Below, piece after piece: positions 33,245 through 37,043 of a stretch of DNA of 37,043 nt. This DNA is from Alphaproteobacteria bacterium (GTDB lineage: Bacteria; Pseudomonadota; Alphaproteobacteria; Puniceispirillales; Marisalimonadaceae), in the NCBI GenBank assembly GCA_004213885.1, contig SGYL01000014.1, forward strand, positions 1 through 37,043, written 5' to 3'. The number at the start of each line of letters is the position of its first letter. The stretch's first letter is position 1. The position numbers were made by a program, and so were the translations under genes. A model generated the notes under the pieces. That model ran no database searches, had not been told where the DNA came from, and saw nothing but the letters and a program-made list of their open reading frames with translations.

Positions 33245-33257
33245 GATTCTTATTAAC
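33239..33257 (+). promoter_or_regulatory. Fur-box-like operator before fbpA
   Basis: GATAATGATTCTTATTAAC matches the classical 19-bp Fur box (GATAATGATAATCATTATC) at 15 of 19 positions, including the first nine. Extra GATAAT units precede it (33227-33232). It overlaps the -10 of a strong promoter, the position expected for iron-dependent repression by the Fur encoded 2 kb away. Inferred from sequence match. Confidence 0.6.
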
Positions 33258-33281
33258 AATAAAATCTAAATGGAGAATATA

Positions 33282-34292
33282 ATGTTTTTAAAAATTTTTG
33301 TATTAATGAGTTCTTTATTAATTATGTTGAGTTCTTCATTTGCCAATGAACTTAATATCTACTCTTATAGAAAACCTTTTCTTTTAAAACCTTTTCTTGA
33401 TGAATATTCCAAACAAACAAAAATCAAATTTAATGTTCTTCATCTAAAAAAAGGAATGGCTCAAAGATTACTTTCTGAAGGTAAAAATACAAAAGCAGAT
33501 ATAATTTTAACAGTAGATATATCAAGAATAACTGAATTAAAAGATTATAATTTATTAAAATCTATTAGTTCACAAGTGATTAATAATAACGTTCCAGACC
33601 ATTTAGTTGATAGTGACAATAAATGGGTGGCATTATCAACTCGAGCTAGGATAATTGGGGTGTCAAAAAGCAGAGTTAATAAAGATGAAATTAAAAGAAT
33701 AGAGGATTTAGCAAAACCTCAATTTAAAAATAAAATATGCACAAGAAAAGGAAGTCATCCATACAATAGAGCTTTGTTATCTTCAATCATAAGTCATAAC
33801 GGATATAATCAAGCTTTAATATGGGCTAAAGGATTAGTAAAAAATTTTGCTAGAAAACCACAAGGTAATGATAGAGCGCAGGCAAAAGCAATATTTTCTG
33901 GTGAATGTGACATAGTGTTAATGAATACATATTATTTTGGCATGATGAAATTTAATACAAAAAACTTTGAACAACAAAAATGGGCAGATGCAACTGATAT
34001 CATATTTTTTAATCAAAATGATAGGGGGCAGCATATTAATGTTTCTGCAGGGGGAATATCAAAGCATTCTAAAAATTCAAAAGAAAGTTTAAAGTTTTTA
34101 GAATGGTTAACAAGTGAAAAGGCACAAAAAATATATTCTGAAATAAATTATGAATATCCTGTAAATAAAAATATTAAACCATCAGGAAAAATTACAATGT
34201 GGGGCTCCTTCAAATCAGATAAAATTGATATTACTACTATTTCTGAAAATACACCAAAAGCACAAGAAATTATAGATAAAGTAGGTTGGTAA
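33282..34292 (+). CDS. fbpA: Ferric-iron ABC transporter substrate-binding protein FbpA
   Basis: Periplasmic iron-binding protein (about 336 aa) that delivers Fe3+ to the FbpBC permease. Seen: a signal peptide (MFLKIFVLMSSLLIMLSSSFA), the mature start NELNIYSYRKPFLLKPFL, KADIILTVDISRI, GSHPYNRALLSSII, FARKPQGNDRAQAKAIFSGECDIVLMNTYYFG with the Tyr pair near the iron site, and GGISKHSKNSKESLKFLEWLTSEKAQ. An in-frame ATG exists 12 bases upstream (33270), but only the ATG at 33282 has a ribosome site (GGAGAA, 33271-33276), so I chose it. Transcription is probably Fur-repressed. The cognate permease gene (fbpB) lies on the other strand 1.4 kb away; no fbpC ATPase is inside the window. Confidence 0.93.
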   Translation: MFLKIFVLMSSLLIMLSSSFANELNIYSYRKPFLLKPFLDEYSKQTKIKFNVLHLKKGMAQRLLSEGKNTKADIILTVDISRITELKDYNLLKSISSQVINNNVPDHLVDSDNKWVALSTRARIIGVSKSRVNKDEIKRIEDLAKPQFKNKICTRKGSHPYNRALLSSIISHNGYNQALIWAKGLVKNFARKPQGNDRAQAKAIFSGECDIVLMNTYYFGMMKFNTKNFEQQKWADATDIIFFNQNDRGQHINVSAGGISKHSKNSKESLKFLEWLTSEKAQKIYSEINYEYPVNKNIKPSGKITMWGSFKSDKIDITTISENTPKAQEIIDKVGW

Positions 34293-34315
34293 TTTTAAAA
34301 AAACGGTTATCATAT

Positions 34316-34334
34316 CATTATGATAATCATTTGT
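34316..34334 (+). promoter_or_regulatory. Fur-box-like site before the SDR gene
   Basis: Matches the 19-bp Fur box at 14 of 19 positions with an unbroken core ATGATAATCATT (34320-34331). It overlaps an 8-bp inverted repeat, TTATCATA (34307-34314) and TATGATAA (34319-34326), with a 4-base loop. It sits 12 bases before the SDR start. A weak -10 (TAATAT, 34334-34339) would give a leaderless mRNA. Inferred iron control. Confidence 0.5.
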
Positions 34335-34345
34335 AATATATTTAT

Positions 34346-35077
34346 ATGAGCGAAAATATAATTATTCTGACAGGTGGTAGCAGAGGTATAGGTCATGCTA
34401 CTTCAAAAAAATTTTGGGAAGAAGGATGGAGAGTGATAACTTGCTCAAGATCTGAAGTGGCCCCTCAATGTCCATGGGAAAAAAATAAGACAGATCATTT
34501 TCAAATAGATCTAGAAGATTTAGATGATTTACGAAAAAAAGTTAAAGACTTACAAGCCTTACTAAAAGGTAAACCTGTTAAAGCATTAATAAATAACGCA
34601 GCTATTTCCCCTAAAAATGAAAAAAATAACAGACTTAATTTTGATGAAACTGATGTAAATTTGTGGCAAAAAGTATTTAATGTAAATTTCTTTTCACCTA
34701 TAATTTTATCTAAAAGTTTAATTCCAAATCTTCAATTAGCAAATGGAGTAATTATAAATATTACTTCGATTGCAAGTGATATGGTTCATGAATTTGCAGG
34801 GCCAGCTTATGCCACCTCAAAAGCAGCACTTAAATCATTGACTAGAGAAATGGCATCTGATTTAAGCCAATATAATATTAGAGTAAATGCTATTGCTCCT
34901 GGAGAAATTGAAACTAGTATGATTACAAAAAATTCTCAACATTTGATCAAACAAATTCCAATGGGTAGATTTGGAAAACCCGAAGAAGTAGCTTCTGTAA
35001 TATTTTCAATGTGTTCAGAAGCATTTTCATACGTTAATGGAACAGAAATCCAAATTAATGGTGGACAGACTGTTTAA
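34346..35077 (+). CDS. Short-chain dehydrogenase/reductase (FabG-like), probably iron-regulated
   Basis: 243-aa classical SDR. Seen: TGGSRGIG (9-16) with R35 and S36 nearby, suggesting NADPH; NNAA (83-86); catalytic Ser141 (TSIAS); Tyr155 and Lys159 in YATSK; and the PG-IET segment and C-terminal GTEIQINGG typical of the FabG/3-oxoacyl-reductase shape. It follows fbpA by 53 bases, and that gap holds a Fur-box-like site, so it may be induced in iron shortage. A role in siderophore or ferric-reductase-linked metabolism is only a guess. It converges with fur. Confidence 0.9.
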   Translation: MSENIIILTGGSRGIGHATSKKFWEEGWRVITCSRSEVAPQCPWEKNKTDHFQIDLEDLDDLRKKVKDLQALLKGKPVKALINNAAISPKNEKNNRLNFDETDVNLWQKVFNVNFFSPIILSKSLIPNLQLANGVIINITSIASDMVHEFAGPAYATSKAALKSLTREMASDLSQYNIRVNAIAPGEIETSMITKNSQHLIKQIPMGRFGKPEEVASVIFSMCSEAFSYVNGTEIQINGGQTV

Positions 35078-35199
35078 TATTAAAGGAAATTTAAAATATA
35101 TAGGTTTAGGAGCATTTTTATTTTTTTAATTAAAGGAATAATCTGGCTAATAATAAGTTGATCTCTTTTAAACTATTTTTTAAATTAATAAAAACTGTT

Positions 35200-35604
35200 T
35201 TATTTTTTTATTTTTTTCCCAAACAATTCAAGTCTATGATCAACTAATTCATAGCCCATATTTAGTGCAACTTGACGTTTCATTTCCTCTAATTCTTCAT
35301 TTTGAAATTCTATAATTTCACCAGTTTCAACATCAATGAGATGTTCATGATGTTCACCAGCTTCTTCATACCTTGCTCTTCCATCTCCTATATCAAGTTT
35401 TTCGATTATACCAGCTTCTTCGAATAATTTAATTGTTCTATAAACAGTGGCAATTGAAATGGATCTATCTTTTTCAACAGCTCTTCTATAAAGTTCTTCT
35501 ACATCTGGATGATCTTCAGAAGCTTCAATGACTTCAAGGATAACTTTTCTAGGTAAAGTCATTCTTAGTCCAACTTTTAAGCATTTATCATACAATTCGG
35601 GCAT
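35200..35604 (-). CDS. fur: Fur family transcriptional regulator (Fur/Mur)
   Basis: 134-aa metal-dependent repressor. The winged-helix part includes GLRMTLPRKVILEVIE and SISIATVYRTIKLFEEAGIIEKL (recognition helix). The metal sites are visible: His32 (EDHPD), HHEHLIDVETGEIIEF with His85, His86, His88 and Asp91, and His123. The zinc-finger Cys pairs of enterobacterial Fur are absent (only Cys8), as usual in alphaproteobacterial Fur/Mur proteins. In rhizobia this type senses manganese (Mur), but the Fur-box-like sites beside fbpA support iron control here. It is 51 bases downstream of fbpB on the same strand, so the two may form an operon. The opposite 122-base gap to the SDR is T-rich with only a weak AT hairpin. 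Confidence 0.92.
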   Translation of the reverse strand: MPELYDKCLKVGLRMTLPRKVILEVIEASEDHPDVEELYRRAVEKDRSISIATVYRTIKLFEEAGIIEKLDIGDGRARYEEAGEHHEHLIDVETGEIIEFQNEELEEMKRQVALNMGYELVDHRLELFGKKIKK

Positions 35605-35655
35605 GTTTTTTTATACAATAGATTCAATTAAAATTAAATAAATTATAATGACAAA

Positions 35656-37043
35656 TTATTTTTTAATGAAAGTTTTATAAATTATAAAAACGGGTAATAA
35701 ACTAGCAATTATAATTATTAGGGACGGTAAAGCAGCTTTTTCAAGCATTTCATCACTAGCATATTGATAAATATGAGTTGTAAGGGTTTCGAAGTTAAAA
35801 GGCCTTAGCAACAAAGTAATTGGTAATTCTTTGATAATGTCAATAAATGTAAGTATAAAGCCGATTAAAATAGATGATTTAAGCAAAGGTAATAAAATTT
35901 TCTTTGTTCCATAAACAAATGATTGGCCAAGCGTAAGATTAGCTTCAATTAAATTTTTAGGAATTCTGGACAACCCGGTATTTATAGAACCAAGACCAAT
36001 AGAATTAAATCTTACAGTAAGAGCTAAAATTAAACCAAAAAAACCACCAATAAATGAAAAATTTAAATTAAATTCAAAAAATTCAAAAAAACTATTAATT
36101 TGAAACTGTAAATTTCCTAAAAAGAAAAGAGTTCCAAGAGCTATAACGACCCCTGGAAAAGCATAGCCAGAACCTAGAATGGGTAGTAGAAAATTAGATA
36201 CTCTGGAGTTGTCATACAATTTGTATAAACAAAAATATAATGAAGATATGACAATACTTGCTCCACCTAAAAAACCAATTAGAAAAGAGTTTTTTGTTAT
36301 TATAAGAGAGTATAATAATTCATCAAAATCAAAATTGGAGAGAGTTAAATTTAACAAAATTAAAACAGGTATAATGAAACCTATAATAATGGGAATTAAA
36401 CAAAGAAATAAAATTAAAAGTTTTTGAGAACGAGATATTTTTTTAGAAAATTCATATTCATTACTAATAACATTACTATCAAATCTTTTATTTCTTCTAT
36501 TTATTAACTCAATAGAGAGAATAATTATTACAAATGAAAAAATTATTAATGAAATTTGTGAGGCGGCTTCCAAATTGTTCATACCTAACCAGATATTAAA
36601 CATTGCTAATGTTAGTGTTTCAACAGCAAAGTAATCGACAGTTCCAAAGTCAGATATGGTTTCCATTATGACTAATGCTGATCCAGCAATAATTGCAGGC
36701 CTTGATAAAGGTAAAATGACATTATAAAAAGGATTTTTCTGATTTAATATAGAAGTTTCTATTAGATTTTTTGGGGTAGTATTAAAAGCAAATTTTACCA
36801 GGAGATAAACATAAGGATACAAAGAAAAAGACAATATAAAAATTGCTCCTCCTAGAGATCTAATAGATGGAAAATAATATTCACTTGGATTAGAAAATCC
36901 AAAAAATGATCTTATAAAAGTTTGAAAAGCACCACTGTATTCAAGAAAATCTGTATAAGCATAGGCCACAATATATCCTGGGATTGCTAACGGTAAAATT
37001 AAAAGCCACTCAATATATTTTTTGAAATAAAAATTATATTGTG
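35656..37043 (-). CDS. fbpB: Ferric-iron ABC transporter permease FbpB (partial, runs off the right edge)
   Basis: Inner-membrane permease of the Fbp iron importer, about 12 spans in family members. The open frame reaches the window edge: upstream of the GTG at 36967-36969 the same frame reads a hydrophobic stretch including LLILPLAIPGYI before AYAYTDFLEYSGAFQ, the typical FbpB segment, so the true start lies beyond 37043. Visible here are the two ABC-permease EAA-loop blocks (LIETSILNQKNPFYNVILPLSRPAIIAG and LIEANLTLGQSFVYGTKKILLPLLKS). The 3' end is complete with a TAA at 35656-35658. It lies 51 bases before fur on the same strand and opposite to fbpA, an unusual split of the system. Confidence 0.92.
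   Translation of the reverse strand, partial: QYNFYFKKYIEWLLILPLAIPGYIVAYAYTDFLEYSGAFQTFIRSFFGFSNPSEYYFPSIRSLGGAIFILSFSLYPYVYLLVKFAFNTTPKNLIETSILNQKNPFYNVILPLSRPAIIAGSALVIMETISDFGTVDYFAVETLTLAMFNIWLGMNNLEAASQISLIIFSFVIIILSIELINRRNKRFDSNVISNEYEFSKKISRSQKLLILFLCLIPIIIGFIIPVLILLNLTLSNFDFDELLYSLIITKNSFLIGFLGGASIVISSLYFCLYKLYDNSRVSNFLLPILGSGYAFPGVVIALGTLFFLGNLQFQINSFFEFFEFNLNFSFIGGFFGLILALTVRFNSIGLGSINTGLSRIPKNLIEANLTLGQSFVYGTKKILLPLLKSSILIGFILTFIDIIKELPITLLLRPFNFETLTTHIYQYASDEMLEKAALPSLIIIIASLLPVFIIYKTFIKK

Noticed and set aside
33270-33281. Upstream ATG for fbpA.
   Set aside because: It lacks a ribosome site and itself forms part of the GGAGAA site for the ATG at 33282, which begins a clean signal peptide.
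35084-35161. Short hydrophobic reading frames between the SDR and fur (for example a stretch reading KYIGLGAFLFF, and FLIKGIIWLIIS in another frame), as if a small membrane protein had been frameshifted.
   Set aside because: No ATG, GTG or TTG with a ribosome site begins either piece, each is under 25 codons, and T-rich DNA gives hydrophobic translations by default.
35176-35194. AT-only hairpin (TTTTTA / TAAAAA) followed by T-rich sequence between the convergent SDR and fur genes.
   Set aside because: Six A-T pairs only; too weak to call a terminator in DNA this AT-rich, though it is the only candidate in the gap.
36967-36969. GTG as the start of fbpB, giving a 437-aa and seemingly N-terminally truncated permease.
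   Set aside because: The frame continues upstream to the window edge with family-typical residues (LPLAIPGY before the AYAYTDF segment), so the gene is simply cut by the window.

Overview
The window is a gene-dense, strongly AT-rich stretch (about 30% G+C by eye) with short spacers, many 1-4 base stop/start overlaps, and ordinary TAA/TAG/TGA stops. It encodes about 40 proteins. I see no tRNA, rRNA, IS element, phage gene or CRISPR array, and no gap over 300 bases without a gene. The content (Pal, an alphaproteobacterial-type Fur with an HHEHLIDV motif, an MbfA-type ferritin/VIT1 iron exporter, FbpA/FbpB, many acyl-CoA and organic-acid genes) suggests a streamlined, free-living, probably marine alphaproteobacterium. 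The lineage cannot be fixed from this sequence alone.

Layout. 1-787 (minus): a small unknown gene and pal. 888-2538 (plus): winged-helix regulator, SDR and VOC protein, divergent from pal. 2541-6118: tartrate/D-malate-type dehydrogenase with a NIPSNAP protein, an FMN alpha-hydroxy-acid oxidase and an HSL-type esterase. 6228-9901 (plus): a 10TM metal transporter, then a tight GAF / unknown / haloalkane-dehalogenase-like / DUF952 operon. 9809-12840: glycosyltransferase, GST and glycerate 2-kinase. 12906-16314 (plus): crotonase, lytic transglycosylase, nitroreductase and MFS transporter. 16325-18503 (minus): a photolyase-like protein with unusual domain order, and an MBL hydrolase. 18572-22021 (plus): CoA-transferase, MFS transporter and Gate-domain membrane protein. 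22003-28760: SDR, alpha/beta hydrolase, SCP2-type thiolase, SixA phosphatase, TPR protein, then crotonase and a two-subunit acyl-CoA dehydrogenase. 28849-32159: RraA-type aldolase, four-carbon acid-sugar kinase, ABM protein and an isopropylmalate-dehydrogenase-like enzyme. 32236-37043: iron block (MbfA, FbpA, a SDR behind a Fur-box-like site, Fur, and FbpB running off the right edge).

How the genes may work together. Several enzymes fit catabolism of small hydroxy- and sugar acids: TtuC-type dehydrogenase, hydroxy-acid oxidase, glycerate 2-kinase, OtnK-type kinase, a second beta-decarboxylating dehydrogenase and RraA-type aldolase. These would feed C2-C4 acids into glycolysis. A second theme is acyl-CoA degradation (CoA-transferase, paired dehydrogenases, two crotonases, thiolase). 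The right end is iron homeostasis, with Fur-box-like sites before fbpA and the following SDR. The points most worth checking are the photolyase-like domain order, the kinase/dehydrogenase locus, a perfect 16-bp inverted repeat around the start of the TPR gene, and the split fbpA / fbpB-fur arrangement.
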